A DNA stretch of 64,000 nt from Methylotenera oryzisoli (GTDB lineage Bacteria > Pseudomonadota > Gammaproteobacteria > Burkholderiales > Methylophilaceae): the NCBI GenBank assembly GCA_945907735.1, contig CAMDTL010000004.1, positions 1 to 64,000 on the forward strand. Direction: 5' to 3'. Below are positions 54,572 through 64,000 of this stretch, piece by piece (positions within the stretch are counted from its first letter, which is position 1; every line of letters begins with the position of its first letter). The notes beneath the pieces were generated by a model. That model saw only the letters and a program-made list of their open reading frames with translations, had not been told where the DNA came from and searched no databases. The position numbers and the translations under genes were made by a program.

Positions 54572-55354
54572 CTAAGCCGCGCGAAACACATCGCGATAAC
54601 TGACATATTGGAACGCCAGCATCAGTGCGGTGGCCAATAATAAGCAAGCAAACACAATAAATGACATGAGAATTTTCCCCAACATTGGCACCATCGCGCT
54701 AATGACACCTGCCACAATACCAACAGCCAGCATCAAGGCAAGTATGCCTGCGGTCAGCACTATCCATGCGACTCCCAGCGCCACCATATATTGCAATGAG
54801 CCCGCAATACTGGATTTAATGGCTTTTACCAAACTATAGTGATTAAACGCAATGAGCATGGGTGCAAACCAAGTCGCCATCATCAGCGGAATAAGCAACA
54901 GGCTAAGCTTTAACAACAACGGCAACATGGTTTGCAAAAATTCCATCATTTGCGATTCGGTCATTTTCTCCTTATTACCCACCAACGCTGCTAGACCTTG
55001 CGAATCGCTATTCAGCACCAAGCTCACCAGCACCGCATAGAGCAAACATGCGCCTCCTAGACCCACTAATTGCGATATTTTGGGTTGGATTTGCGTGATA
55101 ATTTCGTTCACATTGTGCTGTTTTTTCATTTCTGCATTGCGATACAGTGCAATGACAATCGCCAAAAATACTGGCCAAATTAAGATGCTGATAAACGCAA
55201 AAAACTGCACGCCTGGGATAGATGGCAACATCATAAACAACCCAACATACATCAACGCCACAGAAAGCCACTTGCGCGGTGCAGTTTTAAATAAAGCTAC
55301 ACTCTCTTTTACCCAGCTAATGCCAGTTTGGGTGCGTGATTGTAAAATGGCCAT
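54572..55354 (-). CDS. BPSS1780-like membrane protein
   Basis: A 260-residue integral membrane protein with about six hydrophobic helices (from residue 32 onward), opening with 'SWVKESVALFKTAPRKWLSVALMYV'. I recall this family as BPSS1780, uncharacterised, next to thrB in Betaproteobacteria. Its start is two bases after the thrB stop, so it is cotranscribed with thrB and DUF2782 genes. Function unknown. Confidence 0.78.
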   Translation of the reverse strand: MAILQSRTQTGISWVKESVALFKTAPRKWLSVALMYVGLFMMLPSIPGVQFFAFISILIWPVFLAIVIALYRNAEMKKQHNVNEIITQIQPKISQLVGLGGACLLYAVLVSLVLNSDSQGLAALVGNKEKMTESQMMEFLQTMLPLLLKLSLLLIPLMMATWFAPMLIAFNHYSLVKAIKSSIAGSLQYMVALGVAWIVLTAGILALMLAVGIVAGVISAMVPMLGKILMSFIVFACLLLATALMLAFQYVSYRDVFRAA

Positions 55355-55356
55355 GC

Positions 55357-56325
55357 TTAATCCTTATGTAATGGTGCAAATGCAACCCATTGCTGCAACA
55401 GGTGTTTAAAGTGGTTGGGGTCTTTGGTGTGCGTGAGCTCGCCTGCCTGCGGAAAATAAAAATCATGCAAACGCGATAGCCAAAAACGCAAGGCGGCTAA
55501 GCGGCACACATCCACCCAAGCTTCATGTTCACCCTGCTCAAAGGCGCGAACTTCTTGATACGCACTTAAAAAAGCGTTGATTTTTTCTTGGTTCAGTTCA
55601 CCAATATCCGCGCCATTATGATGCACGCACCATTCGTTGACGGCGATTGCAACGTCATATGCCAGCACATCATTACAAGCATAATAAAAATCAATAAAGC
55701 CGCCTAGCCGCTCGCCATCAAACAACACGTTATCGCGAAACAAATCGCCGTGTACCACACCGTGCGGCAACCGGCTAAAATCTTTAGCGTGCAAATAGGC
55801 CAACTCGGTTTGCAGCAGCAATTGGTCATTGTTGGCCAGTTTTGGCAGCACCTTTTGCGCAGTGTTAATACGCCAGGTTCTATCGCGCTGATTAACGCCA
55901 GTTCGCGCAAAACCTGCGCCTTTTTTGTGCATATGCGCCAGCGCACGCGCCACTTGTTCTACTTGATTTATGCTAGGCGCAAGAATATCTGCGCCATTTA
56001 AACAGCTCACCATGAGTGCAGGTTTACCTTTTAGAAAATGCAAACTAACACCCGCTTTATCCGCGATCGGCAACGGGCAAAGCACGCCTTGTAGCGATAA
56101 AAAACGCATTAAATCAACAAAATAGCCTAGATCGCTAGACTGATTTTTCTCAAAAATGGTGAGCACATAGTTTGTTTGCTCTAAACAATTGTTTTGAGTA
56201 AGCACAAAATAATTGGTGTTGGTAATGCCCGCTGCAATACCGCGCAGATCGACAGCATCAGCCAAGTCAAAATCGCGCAACCAAGTGCGCACATCTTGCA
56301 GGGTTAAGGTGGTGAAAACGGACAT
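55357..56325 (-). CDS. thrB: Homoserine kinase, APH-fold type
   Basis: Phosphorylates homoserine in threonine synthesis. This is the aminoglycoside-phosphotransferase-fold form, not the GHMP form. It has 322 residues: an N-lobe with 'GITNTNYFVLT' (nucleotide loop) and the catalytic 'HGVVHGDLFRDNVLFDGERLGGFIDFYYACND' (Brenner-type HGDxxxxN and later D). 'CRLAALRFWLSRLHDFY' near the end is typical of ThrB. It is followed after two bases by the BPSS1780-like gene. Confidence 0.93.
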   Translation of the reverse strand: MSVFTTLTLQDVRTWLRDFDLADAVDLRGIAAGITNTNYFVLTQNNCLEQTNYVLTIFEKNQSSDLGYFVDLMRFLSLQGVLCPLPIADKAGVSLHFLKGKPALMVSCLNGADILAPSINQVEQVARALAHMHKKGAGFARTGVNQRDRTWRINTAQKVLPKLANNDQLLLQTELAYLHAKDFSRLPHGVVHGDLFRDNVLFDGERLGGFIDFYYACNDVLAYDVAIAVNEWCVHHNGADIGELNQEKINAFLSAYQEVRAFEQGEHEAWVDVCRLAALRFWLSRLHDFYFPQAGELTHTKDPNHFKHLLQQWVAFAPLHKD

Positions 56326-56477
56326 AAAATTATCAGGACATACTCAAATTGAATAAATCAAAATGGTTAAATCAAGCTAGCCAAGCGTTAATAAAACTAG
56401 AGGTGCATACGTTGCGGTGTGTAACGGCATTTTGTTTGGTGGGCAACAACGTTCGATAACAGTAATTTGGTTTATTG

Positions 56478-56813
56478 TTAGAAGCGAAATAGAACCCATT
56501 TGGGAATACTGAGTGGCGGATTCGGCCCAATATTCACCCAACCGCCCGCTTGGTCTTCTTTATGTAAGTAATAAGGCACGCCGTGCTCTGGTGTCACTTT
56601 CATCATGTACAATTCACCGTTAATTCGATATTCCTCAATGGTTTCTGCACCTTTTTTGCGTATCGTCACTTGTGGCTCGCCTTCTAGCACCTCGCCATCA
56701 AGGGCTTTTGGCGGCGGCGGCACTTCTTCTAGCGGTTCCAAATTAGCAGGCGCGGCCAATGCAAAGGTAGGTAATGCCCACAACAACAAATAAAAAAATC
56801 TCAGTTTTTGCAT
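56478..56813 (-). CDS. DUF2782 family exported protein
   Basis: A 111-residue protein with a signal peptide (to about residue 20, ending ALAAPA) and a Pro-rich start (LEPLEEVPPPPKALDGEV). The rest, 'EPQVTIRKKGAETIEEYRINGELYMMKVTPEHGVPYYLHKED', is the DUF2782 core. No known function. Upstream of thrB on the same strand, about 150 bases away; polA lies beyond the LOG gene, as in related genomes I recall. Confidence 0.85.
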   Translation of the reverse strand: MQKLRFFYLLLWALPTFALAAPANLEPLEEVPPPPKALDGEVLEGEPQVTIRKKGAETIEEYRINGELYMMKVTPEHGVPYYLHKEDQAGGWVNIGPNPPLSIPKWVLFRF

Positions 56814-56889
56814 CTTACTCTCACTATTGACGAGTTAAATCATTCTAACAAAAAGCATGTCGAAAAAGGTATTCCATGATAAATAAAGC

Positions 56890-57612
56890 CTATAAATAAA
56901 GTTGGATCTTTCGCTCAGCGGGCGTGAGCTCAAAGCCCGTCGATTCGTAATGCTTAAATATGGCTTCCACAATCGCCTTTGGCTCATCGATCACTTGAAT
57001 TAACGCTACATCTTCAGCGCCCGCCATACCTTGTGCCACCAATGAATTTTTTAACCAATCAAGCAAGCCAGTCCAAAAGGTTTTGCCAACCAAAATAATG
57101 GGGATTTTGCGTGTTTTTCCAGTTTGCGCCAGCGTAATGACTTCCATCAATTCATCCAGAGTGCCAAACCCGCCCGGCATCACCACATACGCGCTGGCGT
57201 ATTTTACAAACATTACTTTGCGCATAAAAAAATGTTGAAAGTTGATGCTAATATCCTGATACGGATTGCCAGCTTGCTCATGTGGCAGCTCAATATTCAG
57301 GCCAATACTTGGCGCTTTGCCAAGAAAAGCGCCTTTATTGGCAGCATCCATAATGCCTGGACCGCCGCCAGAAATCACGCTAAACCCCGCGTCAGATAAC
57401 ATTCTAGCAATTTCTTCGGTTAGCTTATAATACAGCTGTGTTGGCTCAGTACGTGCGCTGCCAAAAATAGAAACCGCCGGCGTAATTCCTTTTAACTTTT
57501 CGGTGGCGCCGACAAATTCTGCCATAATCCCAAATGCGCGCCAGGCTTCGTCACTCTCCGAGTTACCGTTGAGCAATTTTGGCTCTATCATTTTTAGTAA
57601 TTTTTTGGTCAT
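56890..57612 (-). CDS. LOG family Rossmann-fold protein (TIGR00730 type)
   Basis: A 240-residue protein with the lysine-decarboxylase-like LOG motifs 'VISGGGPGIMDAANKGAFLG' and 'PGGFGTLDELMEVITLAQTGK' (the PGGxGTxxE phosphoribohydrolase site). Members hydrolyse cytokinin or other nucleoside 5'-monophosphates at the N-glycosidic bond; the bacterial substrate is uncertain. Starts at 57612, 20 bases from the divergent polA start, so their promoters overlap. An internal start at 57591 is possible. Confidence 0.9.
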   Translation of the reverse strand: MTKKLLKMIEPKLLNGNSESDEAWRAFGIMAEFVGATEKLKGITPAVSIFGSARTEPTQLYYKLTEEIARMLSDAGFSVISGGGPGIMDAANKGAFLGKAPSIGLNIELPHEQAGNPYQDISINFQHFFMRKVMFVKYASAYVVMPGGFGTLDELMEVITLAQTGKTRKIPIILVGKTFWTGLLDWLKNSLVAQGMAGAEDVALIQVIDEPKAIVEAIFKHYESTGFELTPAERKIQLYL

Positions 57613-57632
57613 TTTTAAAGCATCCTAAACAT

Positions 57633-60404
57633 ATGAAAACATTGCTTCTGGTTGACGGCTCATCCTACCTTTATCGTGCCTTTCACGCCATGCCTGACTT
57701 GCGCAATAGCCAAAATGAGCCGACTGGCGCGATTCAGGGCGTACTAAATATGTTACGCCGTTTACACAAAGATTATCCATCAGATTATAGTGCGTGTGTG
57801 TTTGATGCCAAAGGCAAAACGTTTCGCGACGATATTTACCCCGAATATAAAGCAAACCGTGCCAGTATGCCAGATGATTTGCGCGTGCAAATTGAGCCGC
57901 TGTTTGAGGCCATTCAAGCCTTAGGTTGGCCGCTGATTGTAGAAAACGGCGTAGAGGCTGACGATGTGATTGGCGCACTGGCCAAACAGGCAGAGCGCGC
58001 AGGTGTTCGCACCATTATTTCCACTGGCGATAAAGACATTACGCAATTGGTCAACGCACAAATTACCGTGGTCAACACCATGCGCGATGCGTTTCGCAGA
58101 GTCGATGATGTACTGGACATCGTGGGTGTTGAAAAGAAATTCGGTATTCCACCCCGCTTAATGATTGATTATTTGGTGCTGATTGGTGACACCTCAGACA
58201 ACGTGCCTGGCGTGGAAAAAGTCGGCCCAAAAACGGCAGTAAAATGGCTTACGCAATATGGCAGCCTAGAAAATATTGTGGCGCATGCCGATGAAATTAC
58301 GGGTGTAGTGGGCGAAAACCTGCGCAAAGCGTTGCCATGGCTGCCCACCGCGCGGGAGCTGATTACCATTCGCTGCGATGTTGGCGTGCAAGAAAATCTC
58401 AGCAACCTTGCGCCGCAAGCCATCGATAAACCTAAATTAGCAGCGTTATTTGACCGCTTTGAGTTTAAAAGCTGGCGGCGCGAGCTGGATAATATGGGGA
58501 CAACCAAGCCCTCACCCTCCGCTCCACTCCACCTGCAAGCGGGAGAGGGGCTAGGGGTGAGGGAAAGCAATATTGAAATTAGCTACCAACCGAACACCAG
58601 CCGCAACTTTGAAACGATTTTAAACAACGAACAACTAGACACCTGGCTGGCAAAATTAAGCAAAGCATCGCTAATGTGTTTCGACACCGAAACTACCTCG
58701 CTAGAGCCGATGCTCGCCAAAATTGTTGGCATGTCATTTTCTGTTGAGGCTGGTAGCGCCGCTTATTTGCCGCTTAAGCACGATTATTTTGATGCGCCAG
58801 AGCAGCTTAACTTTGCTGAAACCTTGGCTAAAATTAAGCCTGTGCTTGAAAATGCAGCCATTAAGAAAGTTGGTCAAAATCTGAAATATGACCAACACGT
58901 TTTAGCGAATCATAACATCGCTTTAAACGGCATCACGCACGACACCATGCTGCAATCTTATGTGTTCGAAAGCCACAAAACACACGGCATGGATGCGCTG
59001 GCAGAGCGGCATCTGGGTTTAAGCACTATCCACTTTGAGGATGTAGCGGGCAAAGGTGCCAAACAAGTCGGCTTTAACCAAGTAACGGTAGAAGTGGCGG
59101 CTGAGTATGCGGCAGAAGATGCTGACATTACACTGCAATTACATTTGGCCATGTACCCGCAAATCGCCCATGATGAAAAGCTTAATTTTATCTACCGCCA
59201 CATTGAAATGCCCAGCTCGGCCTGTTTATTCACCATCGAGCGCAACGGCGTGTTGATTGATGCTGAAATGTTAAGGGCTCAAAGCAATGAGATTGGCTTA
59301 AAATTAATCGCATTAGAAAATCAAGCTTACGATCTGGCAGGCCAGCCCTTTAACTTGGCTAGCCCTAAGCAATTGCAAGAAATTTTATTTGATAAGCTCG
59401 GCATTAAACCCACCAAAAAAACGCCCTCAGGGGCGCCAAGTACCGATGAAGACGTGCTGCAAGAATTGGCGCTAAACCACCCGCTGCCTAAAGTGTTACT
59501 GGAGTATCGCGGCTTAGCCAAGCTTAAATCCACCTACACCGACAAACTGCCAAAAATGATCAATGCCACGACAGGTCGCGTGCATACCAGCTATAACCAA
59601 GCGGTGGCGATTACGGGGCGCTTAGCCAGCAGCGACCCTAACTTGCAGAATATTCCTGTGCGTTCGGCAGAAGGCCGCCGCATTCGCGAAGCGTTTATTG
59701 CACCGCAAGGCAGTCACATTGTTTCTGCCGATTATTCACAGATTGAGCTGCGCATCATGGCGCATTTGTCGCAAGATGCAGGCATGCTGCAAGCGTTTGC
59801 CAATAACGAAGATATCCATCGCCATACCGCAGCTGAAGTGTTTGGTGTAGAACGCGATGCCGTAGATAGCGAACAGCGCCGCTACGCCAAAGTGATTAAC
59901 TTCGGCTTGATTTATGGCATGAGCGCATTTGGCTTGGCACAAAACCTCAACATTGAACGCGTCGCTGCCGCCAGCTACATCGAGCGCTACTTTGCACGCT
60001 ACCCCGGTGTAAAATCCTACATGCAAAATACGCGTGCAGAAGCCAAACAAAAAGGTTACGTAGAAACCTATTTTGGACGCAGATTATGGGTACCAGAAAT
60101 CAATAGCGCGAATGGGATGCGTCGCGCAGGTGCAGAACGGGCCGCCATTAACGCCCCCATGCAAGGCACGGCGGCAGACTTGATTAAACTAGCCATGATC
60201 GCGGTAGATAAGTGGATTAAAGCAGAACAGCTAAACAGTAAATTGATCATGCAAGTACATGATGAACTGGTGCTAGAAGTGCCTGATCATGAATTGGAAT
60301 TGGTCACAGCTAGTTTGCCAACGCTGATGCAAAATGTCGCCAAGTTATCTGTGCCATTATTGGCAGAAGTGGGCGTAGGTAGCAATTGGGAAACTGCCCA
60401 CTAA
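57633..60404 (+). CDS. polA: DNA polymerase I
   Basis: Replication and repair polymerase. The ATG at 57633 gives 923 residues; an in-frame start at 57579 would add 18 residues of non-typical sequence. Order: 5'-3' exonuclease domain (about 1-290, 'GDTSDNVPGVEKVGPKTA'), a linker (about 293-315) encoded by a palindromic repeat, the 3'-5' proofreading domain (about 330-510, FDTETTSLEP at its start with D-x-E), and the polymerase domain with 'SADYSQIELRIMAHLS' (motif A), 'RRYAKVINFGLIYGMSAFGLAQ' (motif B) and 'MQVHDELVLEVPDHE' (motif C). Confidence 0.97.
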   Translation: MKTLLLVDGSSYLYRAFHAMPDLRNSQNEPTGAIQGVLNMLRRLHKDYPSDYSACVFDAKGKTFRDDIYPEYKANRASMPDDLRVQIEPLFEAIQALGWPLIVENGVEADDVIGALAKQAERAGVRTIISTGDKDITQLVNAQITVVNTMRDAFRRVDDVLDIVGVEKKFGIPPRLMIDYLVLIGDTSDNVPGVEKVGPKTAVKWLTQYGSLENIVAHADEITGVVGENLRKALPWLPTARELITIRCDVGVQENLSNLAPQAIDKPKLAALFDRFEFKSWRRELDNMGTTKPSPSAPLHLQAGEGLGVRESNIEISYQPNTSRNFETILNNEQLDTWLAKLSKASLMCFDTETTSLEPMLAKIVGMSFSVEAGSAAYLPLKHDYFDAPEQLNFAETLAKIKPVLENAAIKKVGQNLKYDQHVLANHNIALNGITHDTMLQSYVFESHKTHGMDALAERHLGLSTIHFEDVAGKGAKQVGFNQVTVEVAAEYAAEDADITLQLHLAMYPQIAHDEKLNFIYRHIEMPSSACLFTIERNGVLIDAEMLRAQSNEIGLKLIALENQAYDLAGQPFNLASPKQLQEILFDKLGIKPTKKTPSGAPSTDEDVLQELALNHPLPKVLLEYRGLAKLKSTYTDKLPKMINATTGRVHTSYNQAVAITGRLASSDPNLQNIPVRSAEGRRIREAFIAPQGSHIVSADYSQIELRIMAHLSQDAGMLQAFANNEDIHRHTAAEVFGVERDAVDSEQRRYAKVINFGLIYGMSAFGLAQNLNIERVAAASYIERYFARYPGVKSYMQNTRAEAKQKGYVETYFGRRLWVPEINSANGMRRAGAERAAINAPMQGTAADLIKLAMIAVDKWIKAEQLNSKLIMQVHDELVLEVPDHELELVTASLPTLMQNVAKLSVPLLAEVGVGSNWETAH
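58509..58563 (+). repeat. Palindromic repeat in frame inside polA
   Basis: CCCTCACCC (58509-58517) and GGGTGAGGG (58555-58563) are perfect inverted ends, with internal CTGCAAGCGGGAGAGG resembling the 'ctctcccgcaagcgggagag' core of intergenic palindromes common in proteobacteria. It is read through as about 18 codons (SPSAPLHLQAGEGLGVRE) between the 5'-3' and 3'-5' exonuclease domains, without breaking the frame. Perhaps a repeat captured into coding sequence. Confidence 0.8.
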
Positions 60405-60413
60405 GGTCTAGAC

Positions 60414-60492
60414 ACCCTCGATTTAAGCGTTTTTAACTCAACGCCTAAGCTATTTAGCCCGTTGATTAGCTGCCCGCTTAAATGCTGAGGGT
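60414..60492. repeat. Nested multi-stem palindrome after polA
   Basis: Three stems nest around a small loop: ACCCTC with GAGGGT, ATTTAAGCG with CGCTTAAAT, TCAACG with CGTTGA, and CTAA with TTAG at the tip, within 79 bases. It lies in the 400-base space between convergent polA and hemB. The remaining part of that space (60493-60806) shows no gene; it has an A/T-rich run at 60640-60672. Confidence 0.7.
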
Positions 60493-60806
60493 ATGGTGCT
60501 GTTGCTTGTTGCGCCAGCATGGACTGCGTCTTTATCTGATTATTAGCGATGGGCGCTGGTTTTTGATTACCCTAGCCGCACGGTCTTCCGTGAAGCAGTC
60601 GAAGCTATGGACTCCCGTTTTTTGATGCCAGGATACCCCCTTTTTTTGTTTTATTTTTCAAAAAAAAGAAACAGATGCAACTTTACTACTCACTTTAAGT
60701 GCTGTTCACTTGCGCCCAGCACAGAAATGACAATATACTCGACTGTGGCGAATCTGCCTATAATAGTTAAGACACGTTCAGCTTAACGCTAACACTTGCT
60801 AGCAAA

Positions 60807-61955
<1,149 letters not shown>

Positions 61956-61963
61956 GGGCTAAG

Positions 61964-62755
61964 TTAAGCAAATACTTTCGCTAATTCTAGCCCTGGATCG
62001 GGCTGGCGCATAAACGCCTCGCCCACCAAAAACGTATGCACATTATTTTTACACATCAGCGCCACATCGTCGGCGGTAAAAATGCCACTCTCTGTGACAA
62101 TAATTTTATCTTTTGCGATACGCGGTAATAAATCTAAAGTGGTTTGCAGCGTCACATCAAAGGTGCGCAAGTTGCGATTATTAATGCCCAATAATGGCGT
62201 TTCTAGCTGTAACGCCAAATCTAACTCTGCGCCATTATGCACCTCTACCAACACCGCCATGCCTAAATTGTGCGCAATGTTTTCCAGTTCGCGCATCTTG
62301 GCCAAATCAATCGCCGCCGCAATCAGCAAAATGCAATCTGCTCCCATGGCGCGCGCTTCATACACTTGGTAGGCATCTAGCATAAAATCTTTGCGTAATA
62401 CAGGCAGACTGCAAGCTGCGCGGGCTTGTTTGAGATAATCAGCGGAACCTTGAAAATACTCAACATCCGTTAACACAGACAAACACGCTGCGCCGCCTTT
62501 TTCGTAGCTTTTGGCGATTTCTGCGGGGTTAAAATCTGCACGAATCACGCCTTTTGACGGACTGGCTTTTTTAATTTCAGCAATGACGGCAGCATTGCCC
62601 GCTGCGATTTTTTTACGAATCGCCGCCACAAAGTGACGCACGCTGGGCTGATTTTCAGCCAGCCACTTAATTTCATCTAAGCCAATTTTGGCCTGGCTGC
62701 TAGCGATTTCATCACGCTTGGTTGCTAAAATTTTATTTAAAATATCACTCATCAT
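61964..62755 (-). CDS. trpC: Indole-3-glycerol phosphate synthase
   Basis: Cyclises carboxyphenylamino-deoxyribulose phosphate to indole-3-glycerol phosphate. It has 263 residues: '[40 protein letters not shown]' (catalytic Lys), '[26 protein letters not shown]', '[10 protein letters not shown]' and '[15 protein letters not shown]'. The start ATG overlaps an upstream small ORF's stop as TAATG. Same strand and close to trpD, with a YkgJ-type gene between, as in some betaproteobacteria. Confidence 0.97.
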   Translation of the reverse strand: MMSDILNKILATKRDEIASSQAKIGLDEIKWLAENQPSVRHFVAAIRKKIAAGNAAVIAEIKKASPSKGVIRADFNPAEIAKSYEKGGAACLSVLTDVEYFQGSADYLKQARAACSLPVLRKDFMLDAYQVYEARAMGADCILLIAAAIDLAKMRELENIAHNLGMAVLVEVHNGAELDLALQLETPLLGINNRNLRTFDVTLQTTLDLLPRIAKDKIIVTESGIFTADDVALMCKNNVHTFLVGEAFMRQPDPGLELAKVFA

Positions 62756-62899
62756 TATCTTAATTCGTCAGTATTGCCGCTATGCTTCAGCCAACTGCCC
62801 TGCTTTTCATCTTGCGTGATCTTTGTGCGTCCGATGCATCACGCCACCTTTGGGATTGTAAACGTATTCACCACGGAAGGCGATGAGCAGGATTAACGC
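62755..62899 (-). pseudogene. Small frameshifted ORF before trpC
   Basis: Upstream frame reads RGEYVYNPKGGVMHRTHKDHA then hits TGA. One base of shift at about 62812 joins it to [18 protein letters not shown] ending in TAA that overlaps the trpC ATG (TAATG). The composition is protein-like in both parts and the overlap is coupling-like, so this may be a broken gene of about 45-50 residues. No recognisable start is seen, as the 5' part runs into the end of the YkgJ gene. Low certainty. Confidence 0.35.
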
Positions 62900-62900
62900 C

Positions 62901-63506
62901 TTAACTATTGGTCGCACGCCCTTGTGGAAAAAAGTCACGAATATCCGCCATAATTGGCGCCACGTGGCTAATTGTCAGGTGATACGCGTCAATCAGCGGC
63001 TGTATGGTCGGGCGTGGAATCTCGGCCTCAGGCTTGTTCCAATTTTCGTGCAGGCACCAATAATTATCCACGTCAAAATTCATGTGCATGCGACAAGTCA
63101 GCGGCCTAAACTCATAAATTAAACATTCACCATTTTTCAAAAATGGGCACGGCGTGTGACTACCATATTCGGTCAGCTCATGTTTAACACTTTGTTTCAG
63201 CTCGACTGGCGTGATACCCAAATTTTCGCCCATGTAGCGCGCTTCAAATTGCGTAATGGGTACCGAAACATGGCAACAATGCCCACAGCCGCGTGCACAG
63301 GCAGCAAATTTGCCCGCGTGGTCAAAAATCTGGTCAGCGGTATTCAACACTTCTTTTAGCCGAATCACTGGGCGCGCGCTGATTTGCGTGATGCGCTTGG
63401 GCAGCGAAACCACGTGGGCTTTTAACTCTGGCGTAACGCTGTTAAAAAACTCGTCCAACTTGTCATCGGCATATATGCGGGTTTGTTCAGGCGTGCGTGC
63501 GGTCAT
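62901..63506 (-). CDS. YkgJ family cysteine-cluster protein
   Basis: A 201-residue protein with the CxxxCxxCC-type cluster typical of UPF0153/YkgJ: 'FAACARGCGHCCHVSVPITQFEARYMGENLG', plus 'CPFLKNGECLIYEFRPLTCRMHMNFD', giving eight Cys that may bind an Fe-S cluster or zinc. The C terminus has 'YWCLHENWNKPEAEIPRPTIQPLIDAYH'. It overlaps trpD by four bases and lies between trpD and trpC. Function unknown. Confidence 0.88.
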   Translation of the reverse strand: MTARTPEQTRIYADDKLDEFFNSVTPELKAHVVSLPKRITQISARPVIRLKEVLNTADQIFDHAGKFAACARGCGHCCHVSVPITQFEARYMGENLGITPVELKQSVKHELTEYGSHTPCPFLKNGECLIYEFRPLTCRMHMNFDVDNYWCLHENWNKPEAEIPRPTIQPLIDAYHLTISHVAPIMADIRDFFPQGRATNS

Positions 63507-64000
63507 TTGGACAGCCTAAGCAATTCGTCCAATTTTTCTTTGGCAGCGCCACTATCAATCACTTGCGCAGCATGCTCAATACCCGCCTGGATATTTGGCT
63601 GCAGGCCAGCAGTATAAATGGCCGCCCCCGCGTTTAACAGCACGATATCGCGCGCGGCGCTGTTTTTACCCACGCTTGATTTGCCATGCAGCACGTCTAA
63701 AATCATGGCTCTGGATTGTTGTGCATTTTCTACTCGGATACTTTTTAAGGCGTGCAGTTTCAAGCCAAATTGTGCCGGGTTAAGGATATATTCGCGCATC
63801 TTGCCATCTTTCAGCTCCGCCACAAAGGTATCGCCCGTGAAAGAAATCTCGTCCATACCATCGGCACCATGCACCACTAATACATGCTCGGAACCTAAGT
63901 TTTTGAGCACTTTTGCCAGCTTTAAAGTCAGGTCTTTACTAAATACGCCCATGACCTGTCTTTTGGCTGATGCTGGGTTAGTTAGCGGACCGAGCAGGTT
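63503..64000 (-). CDS. trpD: Anthranilate phosphoribosyltransferase, C-terminal part (runs off right edge)
   Basis: The frame is open at the right edge (NLLGPLTNPASAKRQVMGVFSKDL), so the N terminus, including the PRPP site, lies outside the window. Visible: 'EHVLVVHGADGMDEISFTGDTFVAELKDGKMREYILNPAQFGL' and 'ARDIVLLNAGAAIYTAGL', the family's substrate-binding and C-terminal motifs. An internal Met at 63952 should not be taken as the start. The gene overlaps ykgJ and probably begins a trpD-ykgJ-trpC transcript, preceded by trpE/trpG to the right. Confidence 0.93.
   Translation of the reverse strand, partial: NLLGPLTNPASAKRQVMGVFSKDLTLKLAKVLKNLGSEHVLVVHGADGMDEISFTGDTFVAELKDGKMREYILNPAQFGLKLHALKSIRVENAQQSRAMILDVLHGKSSVGKNSAARDIVLLNAGAAIYTAGLQPNIQAGIEHAAQVIDSGAAKEKLDELLRLSK

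Noticed and set aside
60740-60770. TATAAT at about 60758 on the plus strand as a promoter
   Set aside because: No -35 at the right distance and it would point into the 3' end of hemB, antisense. No gene needs it.

Overview
The window reads as a betaproteobacterial chromosome of moderate A+T content. The protein families and gene orders fit the Nitrosomonadales, most likely a Methylophilaceae-type organism; this placement is inferred from remembered family resemblance, and no methanol-oxidation marker lies in the window. It is gene-dense and almost entirely core genome: secretion, proteostasis, terminal oxidase biogenesis, DNA repair, and heme, ubiquinone, biotin and tryptophan synthesis. The only clear accessory DNA is the first ~600 bases, where a truncated tyrosine integrase gene faces out of the window next to the 3' half of a tRNA-Arg(ACG). 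This looks like the right end (attR) of an integrated island.

Layout. 0.8-5 kb: carbonic anhydrase, then yajC-secD-secF. 5-9 kb: a CorC/HlyC-type protein, clpS-clpA. 9-15 kb (minus): a GST-like protein, pyrD and a very large FAD/Fe-S oxidoreductase. 14.7-19 kb: a TlpA-like thioredoxin, HemJ-like protein, PfkB kinase, glycine-zipper lipoprotein, and the ornithine-lipid pair olsB-olsA behind a Pho-box-like sequence. 19-29 kb (minus): apaH, cytochrome c5, then a terminal oxidase block (ctaB, ctaA, SCO-like, SURF1, cox11, a 34-residue assembly protein, DUF2244, coxC, coxA and coxB with a fused cytochrome c domain). tRNA-Arg(CCG) and tRNA-Leu(CAA) lie within and beside it. 29.7-41.4 kb: queA, an exported unknown protein, a DUF1097 protein, proS, tsaB-rimI-holD-like, arfB, a DinG/YoaA helicase, an NlpC/P60 peptidase, a ferritin-like protein and a SelW-type protein, with several decayed genes between them. 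41.5-51 kb: ctpA, coq7, DUF2322, VOC, OsmC and FKBP proteins, dacB, bioA and groES-groEL. 51-64 kb: ung, uvrD, a BPSS1780-like membrane protein, thrB, DUF2782, a LOG-family protein, polA, hemB, trpC, a YkgJ protein and the start-truncated trpD.

The most interesting non-coding signals are these. A compact structured element between ung and uvrD carries four 12-bp tandem repeats and a minus-strand terminator. A palindromic repeat sits in frame inside polA. A dispersed intergenic repeat family has outer GTCAT/ATGAC ends. The 3' half of tRNA-Leu is duplicated in degenerate form, ending at the anticodon loop. A hairpin covers the olsB ribosome binding site. groES has both a sigma-32-like promoter and a CIRCE operator. 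Several genes (a protein after proS, a secreted unknown protein at 34.5-35.1 kb, and a small ORF before trpC) have lost their reading frames. No CRISPR array, insertion sequence or obvious defence system was found.
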